A stretch of DNA of 64,000 nt from Dyella caseinilytica (GCF_016865235.1 NZ_CP064030.1:2356001-2420000); one strand, 5' to 3'. Positions 27,301-34,562 are shown, counted from the first letter of the stretch. Translations and numbers: made by a program. The notes: a model not told the origin generated them from the letters alone.

Positions 27301-27317
27301 AGCACTTCGCTACTCAT
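24306..27317 (-). CDS. TonB-dependent outer-membrane receptor, xyloglucan locus
   Basis: A receptor of about 1003 residues, predicted to import xyloglucan oligosaccharides over the outer membrane with TonB-ExbBD energy. A signal segment at about residues 25-45 is followed by a low-complexity Q/N/A/K linker and then the plug, which opens with NVTGIRASLESAQTLKQNAD and contains LPDRSVTETLQRISGVTIDR. This is the oligosaccharide-type receptor common in Xanthomonadales. The barrel ends in phenylalanine (ELVLRGTF). ATG 27317 is preferred; GTG at 27335 is possible and GGGGAG lies between. It leads the leftward operon with GH74, GH35 and GH3. Confidence 0.92.
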   Translation of the reverse strand: MSSEVLASRMHGVVRPSVSATISSAKLAAAVAIGLALMYGPVAAAQDTSAASGNGSGTQTTSTSNAAPEKKNAAADKDKKSAKNLAQVNVTGIRASLESAQTLKQNADQIVDSITAVDINALPDRSVTETLQRISGVTIDRFISPNDPDHPSSEGSNVTIRGLTMVGTLLNGGDSFSSNSGRGLSFEDVPAELMAGVDVYKNPNAEIIEGGIGGTVDLRTRMPFDAPGQQVGFSTGVNEGDIAEKSKPSASFLYSNRWKTEDFGEFGALVDVSYSELASQTDGIQLEPFTLRTDSAALAGTDFKQVYVPGGAQWRTLDFNRRRIGISGAFQWRPTNNLEFYSRFMRSIYNMDWLERGAIYADSAYDMTPAPGTTFKYNSQGIFQSGWMNSDANYTNYAGSADGVAMNGDTRYQVQTTVTTDWTNGFKYNLNDHMILSGSLQLVKSTSDETDFTIFDETYLPGLYLNTVGNHGMPSITVNPASFVNNPANYFWSAAMDHFENETGMERAGRLDLEDDFADNKWLQYVKFGIRYTDRDENNNSSPYNWGAITEPWATISSSPSGLASLNSYLTNESSLYSFSNFYRGEVNVPSLYFPNAALAESYPAAYAILKTIEASGGWKPVQLTPGDINDQGEKTKTAYGILYFGNDDALGIPFDGNIGVRLVRTDVSTSGEGVYPNLAAYSGLSDPLQTAYYGQYFPIAANQHYQNALPSFNLRFKLTDDLQWRIAASKAMTRPDFSELQPYLQLGATLNTNNTEVLRWSGTAGNPNLKAMVADQYDTALEWYFAPTGLLYTTAFFKDIGNYIAEETETEVYNNQQWAITRPYNIGNGMIRGAEIGYNQFFDFLPGALKGLGMQANFTYVHSEGGVNTATNPYSGQTVPGFSLPMTGLSPRSFNLAGMYQYGPWQARVAYSYRSRYLLTTSDASTSLPTWSDNYGQLDASIFYKIDSHLQVGLTLNNLTNSTVKTLMGPTSYGNGVVDYHLYPRGWFTTDRRAELVLRGTF

Positions 27318-27717
27318 GACCGACGTTCTCCCCACAAATTCCCGTGCCGAAGGCTCATGGCCTGTCAGCTGTTGTTGTCAATTCGGGCCACTAGCCCGTC
27401 TGAAGCATCTGGCGGCATGTCCCCTAAAAGCGCTATCAGCCGGCGATGCTTGGCAGTGCGGATGCTGAGACCTTGCCTATTTGTGCACAATTACGAAATT
27501 AATGGCGGGGATTAATGTTTCTTCATTTGCGGTCGCGACAAGACTTCGCCCACTCATTCATGCGGCACTTTTCCCACACAAGGGCTGAAAACCCTTACTG
27601 CGCCTCATTTTTCGCGCTTCGATCGAGAGTCGCCAATGAGGCGCGATCGCGCCTAACTCGGCGCAGCTCATTTCGCAGGACTGAAATCCGGCTATCCGCG
27701 CCGACTCACGCAGCGCT
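27318..27717. promoter_or_regulatory. Leader region of the xyloglucan operon with palindromes
   Basis: A 400-bp stretch without a gene. It holds AAGGG-ctgaaaa-CCCTT near 27580, an inverted repeat GCGCCTCATT (27600-27609) with AATGAGGCGC (27635-27644), and the 16-bp perfect palindrome AGGCGCGATCGCGCCT at 27639-27654. The palindromes lie 60-120 bases past the LysR stop. They may end LysR transcription or bind a regulator of the TonB receptor operon. Confidence 0.5.
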
Positions 27718-28623
27718 CTAATCGCTCAGGCCAGCATTAGAAACACGCGTGATCAGCTCATCCACCTGCGACAGGAACATCTTCAGCATCGGAGAACGGT
27801 TGGATTTGCTGTACCCAATGACTAGACCGATGGTGGGTACCTTGCCTGCCAGCGGACGGCTCACCACGGACCACGGCATCAGACTCTGGACATAAGCGGG
27901 AATCAGCGTGACGCCACGTGTCGACGCCACCAGCGACATGACCATCGCGGGATTGTCCACCACCTGCCCCGGCGTCATCGCGACGCCAGCCTTTTCCAGG
28001 TAGGCATCGATCACGGCACGCAATACGGTGGCCTTGCTGCCCATGCCGATGAAGGGCTCGCCCACCAGATCCTTCGGATGAATCCTGCTTTGTGAGGTCA
28101 GAGGATGATCACTGGGCATCAGCACTACCAGCGGTTCCTGTTTGACTGGACGATACACAAGATCGTAATCGGGCTCCGCGCGCAGGAAAGCGACATCCAG
28201 TTTTCCGCGCGCCACAGCCTCGGCCAAATCCGGTGAATAGTCGCTGGACACCGTCACATCGATATTCGGCAATTCCGCGCGAAGCAGGCGCATGGCCTCC
28301 GGCAGCCAGGTCATTTCCTGCCCGGTGAGAAAGCCCATCGCGAAACGCTGCTTATCCGGCTGTGCGGCCCTGCGCGCCGCATCAATACCGGCATCTACCT
28401 GGCTCAACGCCATGCGCGCGTAATTGAAGAACACCTTGCCGGCCTCGGTGAGCGTGACACCGCGCGCACTGCGAACAAGCAGATCTACGCCTACCTGATC
28501 CTCCAGATCCTTGATCTGGCGGCTTAACGATGGCTGCGACGTGTGCAGGCGCCGTTCCGCTGCCACGGTAAAGCTTCCGGTTTCGGCAACCGCCACGAAA
28601 TACCGTAGATGGCGCAGCTCCAT
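27718..28623 (-). CDS. LysR-family transcriptional regulator
   Basis: A 301-residue LysR regulator. ATG 28623 is chosen because GGGAG lies five bases upstream and the canonical N-terminus MELRHLRYFVAVAETGS follows; the frame extends 51 codons further without support. The winged HTH spans about residues 1-60 (RRLHTSQPSLSRQIKDLE), and a substrate-binding domain about 90-295. It is divergent from the DUF427-SDR gene pair, which it most likely controls in the usual LysR manner. The inducer cannot be deduced. Control of the TonB receptor operon downstream is possible but not shown. Confidence 0.9.
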   Translation of the reverse strand: MELRHLRYFVAVAETGSFTVAAERRLHTSQPSLSRQIKDLEDQVGVDLLVRSARGVTLTEAGKVFFNYARMALSQVDAGIDAARRAAQPDKQRFAMGFLTGQEMTWLPEAMRLLRAELPNIDVTVSSDYSPDLAEAVARGKLDVAFLRAEPDYDLVYRPVKQEPLVVLMPSDHPLTSQSRIHPKDLVGEPFIGMGSKATVLRAVIDAYLEKAGVAMTPGQVVDNPAMVMSLVASTRGVTLIPAYVQSLMPWSVVSRPLAGKVPTIGLVIGYSKSNRSPMLKMFLSQVDELITRVSNAGLSD

Positions 28624-28833
28624 AGGCACTCCCAAGCCATGCCTCAAAGGCATGGCTACCAGCTTACAAAGTCTTTTTCCAATCCGCCACGCAAGTCTAG
28701 ATTTCGCCCCATGGCAACACCATCTGATGTAAAGCAATGCCCTGTGAGCCTCGCTACGAGGCTCTGTACCATTCAACTTTTCTTATCAGGTGCACAAGCC
28801 CACCACTGTCATCATCCTTGAAGGAAACTCGAC

Positions 28834-29232
28834 GTGACTCAGCCAAACTCCTCTACCAACAGACCCGTCAAGCAACCCGGGCCGGACCACCCCATCACCA
28901 TCGAGCGCAATCCGCAACGCGTCGTAGTGAAAGTTGCCGGACGCATCTTGGCGGACACACGCGATGCGCTGGTGCTGAAAGAAGCAAACTATCCGGCGGT
29001 GCATTATCTGCCGCGCAAGGACGTCGACATGACCTTGCTCGCACGCACCGATCACGCAACGTATTGCCCCTACAAAGGCGACTGCAGCTACTACAGCATT
29101 CCCGCCGGCGGTGGCCGCTCCATGAACGCTGTGTGGAGCTACGAACAGCCCTATGAATCGGTCGCCGCGATCAAGGATCACCTTGCTTTCTATCCGGACC
29201 GCGTTGACGCCATCGAACTGCTCGACACCTGA
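28834..29232 (+). CDS. DUF427 domain protein
   Basis: A 132-residue protein of the DUF427 family. The GTG start at 28834 is backed by AAGGA. The conserved core is seen in RVVVKVAGRILADTRDALVL and in YLPRKDVDMTLLARTDH, followed by the cysteine motif YCPYKGDCSYY. No signal or membrane segment is visible. The family has no firmly known reaction and is often found beside oxidoreductases. Here it is 35 bp upstream of an SDR gene in the same direction and divergent from a LysR regulator, so all three probably form one response unit. Confidence 0.88.
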   Translation: MTQPNSSTNRPVKQPGPDHPITIERNPQRVVVKVAGRILADTRDALVLKEANYPAVHYLPRKDVDMTLLARTDHATYCPYKGDCSYYSIPAGGGRSMNAVWSYEQPYESVAAIKDHLAFYPDRVDAIELLDT

Positions 29233-29267
29233 TCTCTCTCACATCCTTTTACGATTGGAGCAGTATC

Positions 29268-30014
29268 GTGAGCAAGCTCACTGGTAAAACCGCGCTGGTC
29301 ACGGGCGCATCTCGCGGCATCGGACGTGCCGCTGCGCTCGCACTGGCCAAGGCTGGCGCGCAGGTATTGATTCACTACGGCAGCGCGCAGAAGGAAGCTG
29401 ATGCCGTGGCCGAAGACATCCGTAAGGCCGGCGGACGTGCTGAAAAAGTCGGCGCCGACCTGAGCACACCCGACGGCCCGCATGAGCTGGCCCGTCAAGT
29501 GCGCAGCATTGTCGGTGACCGACTCGACATTCTGGTCGCCAACGCAGGCGTCTCGAAAGCCGCGACGATTGAAGAGACCACTGTTGCCGACTTCGACCAA
29601 CTGTTCGCCGTCAATGTGCGTGCGCCGTACTTCCTGGTGCAGCAGTTGCTGCCTGCGCTATGCGAAGGAAGCAGCATCATTTTCACTTCGTCGCTCGCCG
29701 CACGCGCGGCCGTGGGCAACCTCTCTGCCTACGCATCGACCAAGGGCGCTATCGATACGCTGGTGAAGCACTTTGCATCGGCACTCGGATCACGCGGCAT
29801 TCGTGTAAACGCCATCGCACCGGGCGTGGTGGAAACGGATATGTCCAACTTCACCAAGACCGAAGAAGGCCGCAACGTGACGCTTGGCATGCAGGCACTG
29901 AAGCGGTTGGCGCAACCCGACGATATTGCAGGATCAGTGGTATTTCTGGCCTCTGACGATGCACGCTGGATCACTGGCGACACCCTTCGTGTGGACGGTG
30001 GATCACGCGTCTAA
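29268..30014 (+). CDS. Short-chain dehydrogenase/reductase
   Basis: A 248-residue classical SDR. The GTG start at 29268 has TTGGAG upstream. Motifs: cofactor-binding TGASRGIGRA (about residues 12-21), NAG in LVANAGVS, catalytic serine in TSSLAARA and Y-x-x-x-K in YASTKGA, with GIRVNAIAPGVV and a C-terminal DGG. It is of the FabG/glucose dehydrogenase-like type that reduces keto groups or oxidises alcohols with NAD(P). It is probably co-transcribed with the DUF427 gene. The substrate is unknown. Confidence 0.9.
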   Translation: MSKLTGKTALVTGASRGIGRAAALALAKAGAQVLIHYGSAQKEADAVAEDIRKAGGRAEKVGADLSTPDGPHELARQVRSIVGDRLDILVANAGVSKAATIEETTVADFDQLFAVNVRAPYFLVQQLLPALCEGSSIIFTSSLAARAAVGNLSAYASTKGAIDTLVKHFASALGSRGIRVNAIAPGVVETDMSNFTKTEEGRNVTLGMQALKRLAQPDDIAGSVVFLASDDARWITGDTLRVDGGSRV

Positions 30015-30024
30015 CCGACGTATG

Positions 30025-30055
30025 CAGGCCTTCACGACACACACGTGAAGACCTG
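30025..30055. terminator. Bidirectional terminator between SDR and MDR genes
   Basis: CAGGCCTTCACG (30025-30036) pairs with CGTGAAGACCTG (30044-30055) with one mismatch and a 7-base loop. It lies between the convergent stops at 30014 and 30082. Confidence 0.7.
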
Positions 30056-30081
30056 CCAAACGTCACTGGTTTGAGCTTGCG

Positions 30082-31116
30082 CTAAAGCTCGACGAGCACG
30101 ACGCCTTTCAAATTACCCGCACAGGCTTCCGACAAAGCAAAAGGCCCCTGCTCAATACCCTGGAAGCGAGAACTCGGCGAGATGATCTTTCCTTCATGTT
30201 GCCAACGGGAAAGCCACCTCACCCATTCCGCGAATCCATCGCGATCGTCTTCACAGGCGCTATAGCCACGAAGCGTGACGCCTCTGACAATCAGCTGGAA
30301 CGTATCCAGCTCCACAGGCGCCAGCTTCTCAGCCCCTTCGGCCGCCAATTCGGCACTCAGCGCGCCCAGCAAAACGAAACGTGCACCATGACGGGCGAGC
30401 GAAGCAGCCGCCTGCAAGGGCTCACCACCCACCATGTCGACGTAGACATCGATACCGTCCGGCGCAGCCTGAGCCAATTGCTGCGTGATGGGCGTGGCTC
30501 CGCGGATAACGACCTCGTCATAACCCAACTCAGCCTTCATCCAGCGCGCCTTTTCCTCGGAACCGGTGCTACCGATGACTCGGCCGGCACCAAGCTTGCG
30601 TGCAATCTGTCCAGCCATGGAACCAATCGCACCGGCGCCGCTTGAAACAAACACAACATCGCCATCGTGCACTTGCACGCCGTGTGTCAGCGCCGCGTAA
30701 GCAGTCCAGCCATGACCGAGATAAACGGCTGGATCAACGCCCCGGGCATCGATCCGGACGCAATCCTGTTGCGGCACTGTCGCGTACTCACGCCAACCGA
30801 ATCCGTGCAAAACCAGGTCGCCCGGATGAAGATCGCTCTCCGCCGGCGCCTGTACCACTTCACCAATGGCGCCATCTGCAAGCGTGTCGCCCAGATTAAG
30901 CGGAGGAAATGGAATACCCTTGATGCTTTGCGCTCCCTTGCTGGCCATCAAACGCGTGGATATCGAGACGCGAAACCAACGATTACATACCAGCACCTCA
31001 TTCGGAGTCGGCGGTTGCACGGGTACTTCGGCGATTTCAAAATGCTCAGGTCGCAGCGCGCCATCTGGATGCGCCACGAGTCGGACAATACGAGAAACAG
31101 AAGGCAATACCAGCAT
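30082..31116 (-). CDS. Zinc-free MDR oxidoreductase (curcumin/leukotriene B4 reductase-like)
   Basis: A 344-residue NADPH-dependent reductase of the medium-chain family lacking zinc ligands, like curcumin reductase or 12-hydroxydehydrogenase proteins acting on enones. ATG 31116 follows AAGGA at seven bases. The Rossmann motif is SSGAGAIGSMAGQIARKLGA, with GSTGSEEKA after it and DVYVDMVGGE further on. It is divergent from the tetR gene over 90 bp, a common repressor-target pair. It is probably a detoxification enzyme for reactive enones or quinones; the native substrate is unknown. Confidence 0.88.
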   Translation of the reverse strand: MLVLPSVSRIVRLVAHPDGALRPEHFEIAEVPVQPPTPNEVLVCNRWFRVSISTRLMASKGAQSIKGIPFPPLNLGDTLADGAIGEVVQAPAESDLHPGDLVLHGFGWREYATVPQQDCVRIDARGVDPAVYLGHGWTAYAALTHGVQVHDGDVVFVSSGAGAIGSMAGQIARKLGAGRVIGSTGSEEKARWMKAELGYDEVVIRGATPITQQLAQAAPDGIDVYVDMVGGEPLQAAASLARHGARFVLLGALSAELAAEGAEKLAPVELDTFQLIVRGVTLRGYSACEDDRDGFAEWVRWLSRWQHEGKIISPSSRFQGIEQGPFALSEACAGNLKGVVLVEL

Positions 31117-31206
31117 GATCAGATCCTTGCAGAAACGATTCGCGCCATTGGCGCTGAAGAAAAGAGCGTGCGCGCACACCCGTCATTTTCTGGACGGTCT
31201 GATTTA

Positions 31207-31827
31207 ATGGCTACTCGCATTCTGCGTAACGAAAAATTTACGCGCAAAACACCACTGCAGCAGCGCTCACGCAGCACTGTAGCCGCCCTTGTCGAAGCCG
31301 GCGCCCGTGTTCTTGTACAACATGGCTGGAGTCGTTTTACGACCAATCAGGTGGCGGAGATCGCAGGTGTCAGCATCGGCTCGCTTTACCAATACTTTCC
31401 GGACAAGCTTGCACTGGCCGAGGCGATCCGACAACGGCATCTCGATGAAGTATTGAAAGTATTGACGCCAGCATCGATGCACGGCGATGGCGTGCCAAAC
31501 GACACGTGGATCGCACCCTGGGTCGACGGCATCATTGCCACGCACTCGAAGAACCAGACACTGCACCGCATCCTGCTGGATGAGGTTCCCCTCTCCACAC
31601 GTAGCGCCACCGATACATTCGAAATGGAATATCAGCGCCGCTACCAGGCGCTAGTGAGGGCCAGTGCGCGTGCTCGCCAGCGATCATGTCACGGCATGGC
31701 GGGACACGTGCTGGCATCGGCCGTGGAAGGCATTGTGCACACCGCTGCACGGCGTGGCGAACTTGAACTTCCGCCGCTACGGGTCGAACTCAACAACTTG
31801 GTTCGCGCGTACTTGCAGACGCTTTGA
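31207..31827 (+). CDS. TetR-family transcriptional regulator
   Basis: A 206-residue TetR protein. The HTH is at about residues 37-60 (TTNQVAEIAGVSIGSLYQYF), followed by the DKLALAEAI helix; the rest is the variable ligand-binding helical domain. An open frame runs upstream to 30667 in the same phase, but this is antisense to the MDR gene, so the ATG at 31207 is taken. The 90-bp divergent gap with the oxidoreductase gene should hold its operator. It is probably a repressor that responds to an electrophile or drug-like ligand. Confidence 0.9.
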   Translation: MATRILRNEKFTRKTPLQQRSRSTVAALVEAGARVLVQHGWSRFTTNQVAEIAGVSIGSLYQYFPDKLALAEAIRQRHLDEVLKVLTPASMHGDGVPNDTWIAPWVDGIIATHSKNQTLHRILLDEVPLSTRSATDTFEMEYQRRYQALVRASARARQRSCHGMAGHVLASAVEGIVHTAARRGELELPPLRVELNNLVRAYLQTL

Positions 31828-31861
31828 TCCACGCTTAGGTAAGCGCGGCTCCCCGCTCGAT

Positions 31862-32089
31862 TTACGAAACGGATTCCGGGCTGTAGCAATGATTTCTCAC
31901 CAGTGCCGGATCGACTTCAAGCGGCTGGGAGAAATCTGCCATCAGCGAACCCTTCGGACTGAAATGCTCACGCTCGATGCCTTCCCAGGTCATCCACACG
32001 CCAACCTCTGTTTCCGTGGCTAAGCTGGATTGTTGCGAACGATGCCGACAAGGATAGACCGTCAACGTATGTTTGATGCGGGTGTACAT
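31862..32089 (-). CDS. Small hypothetical protein, 75 residues
   Basis: An unrecognised small frame. The ATG at 32089 has GGGAG seven bases upstream, which is the main support. The product has no signal peptide or membrane segment, has a basic N-terminus, and an acidic middle (TETEVGVWMTWEGIEREHF). It lies just past the tetR stop on the other strand. It may be a real conserved small protein, but I know no family for it. Confidence 0.4.
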   Translation of the reverse strand: MYTRIKHTLTVYPCRHRSQQSSLATETEVGVWMTWEGIEREHFSPKGSLMADFSQPLEVDPALVRNHCYSPESVS

Positions 32090-32152
32090 ACATGCTCCCG
32101 TGCACGGAAAACACATTCCCATGGCCAGTGCGGAAAATTTCCGCCCCTGCAT

Positions 32153-32588
32153 CCCACTGACCGCAGGCTATTTAGTCTATCTATCTTGTCATCTTGATGA
32201 CTGCCGCATCCAGTGGCACCGAAGCATTTTTACAAATGATTGATTTTATTAAAAATATCACGAAACACTCACCCTCGGTTTCGCGTGGAGCGCCATTAAA
32301 CAGCGGAGCAGCCAAGGTCCTGACAATCCAGCAGCGGACTACAACACCGACGAAGGAAGCGCCTACAATCACTGCATCGATTTCAAGATTGCCGATGCGC
32401 AACGAGACTTGCCGCGTGAAAGTATTGTGATGCGCTCATCATCCAGTGTAGAAACCAGCAATACAAAAAATCGCCAGATCATGCGCGTCGGCATACGACA
32501 TTCCGCCGCGAATATGAGATAAACATTGCGCCGGGAAGTCAGGCGCCGAGGAGGGGCCCCTCCTCACCATGGATGACCGATGCCCGAC
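32153..32588. other. Gene-poor stretch upstream of a strong terminator
   Basis: No frame here has both a start signal and a recognisable product. The left part (32200-32290) is AT-rich. The right part is structured: GCGCC/GGCGC arms near 32530-32547 and the 18-bp perfect palindrome GAGGAGGGGCCCCTCCTC at 32549-32566. Because a strong plus-strand terminator follows at 32589, a small RNA or very short gene ending there is likely. Confidence 0.4.
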
Positions 32589-32621
32589 CAAGCCGCCGCC
32601 AAGGCGGCTTGTTTCTTTTTT
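32589..32621 (+). terminator. Strong Rho-independent terminator without an assigned gene
   Basis: CAAGCCGCC pairs perfectly with GGCGGCTTG around the 5-base loop gccaa, followed by TTTCTTTTTT. The T-run shows it acts on plus-strand transcripts. The nearest plus-strand gene upstream is tetR, whose stop lies about 760 bases away. Confidence 0.85.
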
Positions 32622-32706
32622 GGACACCTGAAATACGAAAGTGCGTATAGACGGATGGATGTCTAAATAAGTTCTCCGTCCTATGCAAAAGGGCGGCTTA
32701 ATCCGC

Positions 32707-32727
32707 GCCTCTTCCGCTGGAAGAGGC
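32707..32727 (-). terminator. Hairpin after the small GRPP protein gene
   Basis: GCCTCTTCC and GGAAGAGGC form a perfect 9-bp stem with a 3-base loop, 34 bases past the stop at 32761. There is no T-run, so this is a weak or Rho-assisted terminator. Confidence 0.5.
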
Positions 32728-32760
32728 CAGTCCTTGGCAACTCAAACACTGCACATACCG

Positions 32761-33042
32761 TCAACCAGGATCGGCCGATAGCGCCTCTCTTAGTCGCGCA
32801 ACCTCCTTATACAAGACATCCAGTTCCTGACGTAACGAGCGGTTGACATCCATCAGCTGCTGTATCTGTGTGCATTGCGCCACCACTGTACGCAGCATCT
32901 CCGTACTCACCACGACATGGCGTTTGCGATAAGCGCGCATACGTTCAGCCGCGGTTTTTGCCCTGCCCGTTGGCGGTCTGCCACGGCGAGGCTTTATGGG
33001 AAAAGTCATAGCAATGGTGCCGGGATCGCGTGGGTCGACCAT
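32761..33042 (-). CDS. Small basic coiled-coil protein with GRPPTG motif
   Basis: A 93-residue protein. ATG 33042 is preceded by GAGGAGG at seven bases, a very strong site. The N-terminal half holds RRGRPPTGRAKTAAERMRAY followed by RKR, a basic stretch seen in small putative DNA-binding proteins of plasmids and chromosomes. The C-terminal half (about 50-88) is a predicted coiled coil (QIQQLMDVNRSLRQELDVLY). It may bind DNA through the AT-hook-like GRPP segment as a dimer. Palindromes just upstream could be its own operator. Function unknown. Confidence 0.7.
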   Translation of the reverse strand: MVDPRDPGTIAMTFPIKPRRGRPPTGRAKTAAERMRAYRKRHVVVSTEMLRTVVAQCTQIQQLMDVNRSLRQELDVLYKEVARLREALSADPG

Positions 33043-33075
33043 GGGATTCCTCCTCGTTCCTAAAACCATTTTATC

Positions 33076-33100
33076 GTAACGTTACTTAAATTACAAGTAA
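33076..33100. promoter_or_regulatory. Palindromes upstream of the GRPP protein gene
   Basis: GTAACGTTAC (33076-33085) is a perfect palindrome and overlaps TTACTT-aaattac-AAGTAA (33082-33100). Both lie 34-58 bases upstream of the start at 33042, in an AT-rich promoter-like patch. They are candidate operator sequences. Confidence 0.45.
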
Positions 33101-33455
33101 TTTACCCAAAAGCGGTGTTCTGGCTGAAAGAAAGGGCGATAAGCGCGTTAATACGCGACGTGACTGCGCGCATTGCGCGATCGCACGCAAGCGCCCTGCT
33201 CCGCGCAGATGCAGCAAGTCGAGAAATGGGTAACATAAAAAGATTGGGTGTCCCGGCTTCTACAGGAGTGGCCGGTAAAGCGGCGCGCCAGCCCTCAGGG
33301 AGGGCGCTGTCATTGAAATGCGTTAACGCTGCTGAGCATTTCGTTTCGCTGCGCGAAGTCCCCGATCCGCCGCGGCGTAGCATTCACAATCGAGCGTTAC
33401 GGATCATCCACGCAAGCGCTTGCCAATGCCGGCGTGCCAGCATTAGCAATGCTGA
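33101..33455. other. Intergenic region without supported gene
   Basis: Overlapping frames on both strands (for example 33115-33543 on plus) have no ribosome binding site, no domain and arginine/alanine-rich products typical of chance frames in GC-rich DNA. I see nothing else of note. Confidence 0.45.
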
Positions 33456-34217
33456 TTACAGTCTTCGAATGCAAAACAGGGCGGAAAGCGGCAGCAATAT
33501 CAACAGCGATACCGTCGAGAACAAGGCCGGGACCGCGCCGTAATGGCCGGATATTTCGCCACCTCCGAAGAAGCCGAAATAGAAATAGCTTACGAGGGCG
33601 GAAACCAACACCAACCGATCCGTACTGCCCCCAAACAGTTGGTGCTTAGCCATCGCAAACAGTTGGAAGAAGAAACTGTAGGCGATATAGACCGCGGCTG
33701 CCGTCACGAATGGAAACAATAACCACGTCGATATACCCAGCCCTCTGGCCGCCAGCGCCATATCGGCATGGGTAGTGATGGTCCGGGTCGGAGCATAGCC
33801 CCAGACGTTGCCTGCACACATCAGCGCCAACCAAAAAAAGAACGTTGCGAGCATTCGGCGATCTATGGAAATCGCCCACCGAAATACCCAAAGGCAAATG
33901 AAATAAAGAAAACCATTCCCCATGCCAGGACCTGCCAGTGCAATCAAGGCCGCACTGAAACCCTTATGCGCTGCAAATAGGGGGTCGTAATCGACGTTTT
34001 CATCGATATCCTGCTGGAACAGAATATTCGCAACGCTTTTCTCTCCGTAATTCAAGGCCAGCGGATTTTGCTTATAACCAAGCATCCACGCAGTAAATGC
34101 ATGGCAATACTCATGCGCAAGATATGCGACTGCATGAGCCAGCAAGACCATCAATGCCGTCGACACCAGAAAATACGTCAGACCGCGATAGCCATCATCC
34201 CACTTTGTATCCGACAT
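33456..34217 (-). CDS. Membrane protein with HExxH motif, putative M50-like metallopeptidase
   Basis: A 253-residue integral membrane protein with about six hydrophobic segments. The first long helix ends in H35-E36-Y-C-H39, an HExxH zinc motif placed in the membrane as in site-2-protease-like (M50) peptidases. A second candidate ligand site (NPDG/LDG type) is not evident; an ALAGPGMGNG stretch follows at about residue 100. ATG 34217 has GAGAGGGG upstream. It stands alone. It may be an intramembrane protease or a degenerate relative; no partner anti-sigma factor is seen nearby. Confidence 0.7.
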   Translation of the reverse strand: MSDTKWDDGYRGLTYFLVSTALMVLLAHAVAYLAHEYCHAFTAWMLGYKQNPLALNYGEKSVANILFQQDIDENVDYDPLFAAHKGFSAALIALAGPGMGNGFLYFICLWVFRWAISIDRRMLATFFFWLALMCAGNVWGYAPTRTITTHADMALAARGLGISTWLLFPFVTAAAVYIAYSFFFQLFAMAKHQLFGGSTDRLVLVSALVSYFYFGFFGGGEISGHYGAVPALFSTVSLLILLPLSALFCIRRL

Positions 34218-34320
34218 GCCGCCCCTCTCCCGTATGCCGATGGTGTCAGCAACGACACGCACATGGATTACCGGATGCGTCGGCAATCCATCACCTGTCA
34301 GTTACTGTAACGGGAGAGTC

Positions 34321-34515
34321 ATGCTCATGCCTATGTCTCGTCGCGATTTTCCTGGTCATGCCATCAAGGCAACAGGGGCGGCAGCCGTTATCGGCTTGCC
34401 ACCCCGTACCAGCGATTTTTCCGCGCTCGTCGCAAAGCGACCTTACCGGGTAAAGGCATGGATGCAGAACAACGTAGGCCAGCGCGATTCACGCACGCTT
34501 CCGGATCACGCCTAG
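34321..34515 (+). pseudogene. Orphan Tat signal-peptide frame (64 residues), probable gene remnant
   Basis: ATG 34321 is directly preceded by GGGAGAG. The product starts with a twin-arginine motif, SRRDF, and a short alanine/glycine-rich stretch (IKATGAAAVIG) as in Tat-exported proteins. It then stops after only 64 residues with no recognisable mature domain. It may be what remains of a deleted exported oxidoreductase or hydrolase gene, or a small exported protein. Confidence 0.4.
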
Positions 34516-34562
34516 ACGGCATTCACGATGCCTGCAGGAGCGCTCTCGACGCGGGCACAGCA

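Noticed and set aside
30667..31206. N-terminal extension of the TetR frame
   Set aside because: It would cover the MDR gene in antisense; the TetR fold begins at 31207.
32194..32627. Overlapping small frames on both strands
   Set aside because: None has a convincing ribosome binding site; the terminator and palindromes are better explained by a small RNA.
33115..33543. Frame of 142 codons on the plus strand
   Set aside because: No start signal, no domain, and it overlaps the end of the HExxH membrane protein gene.
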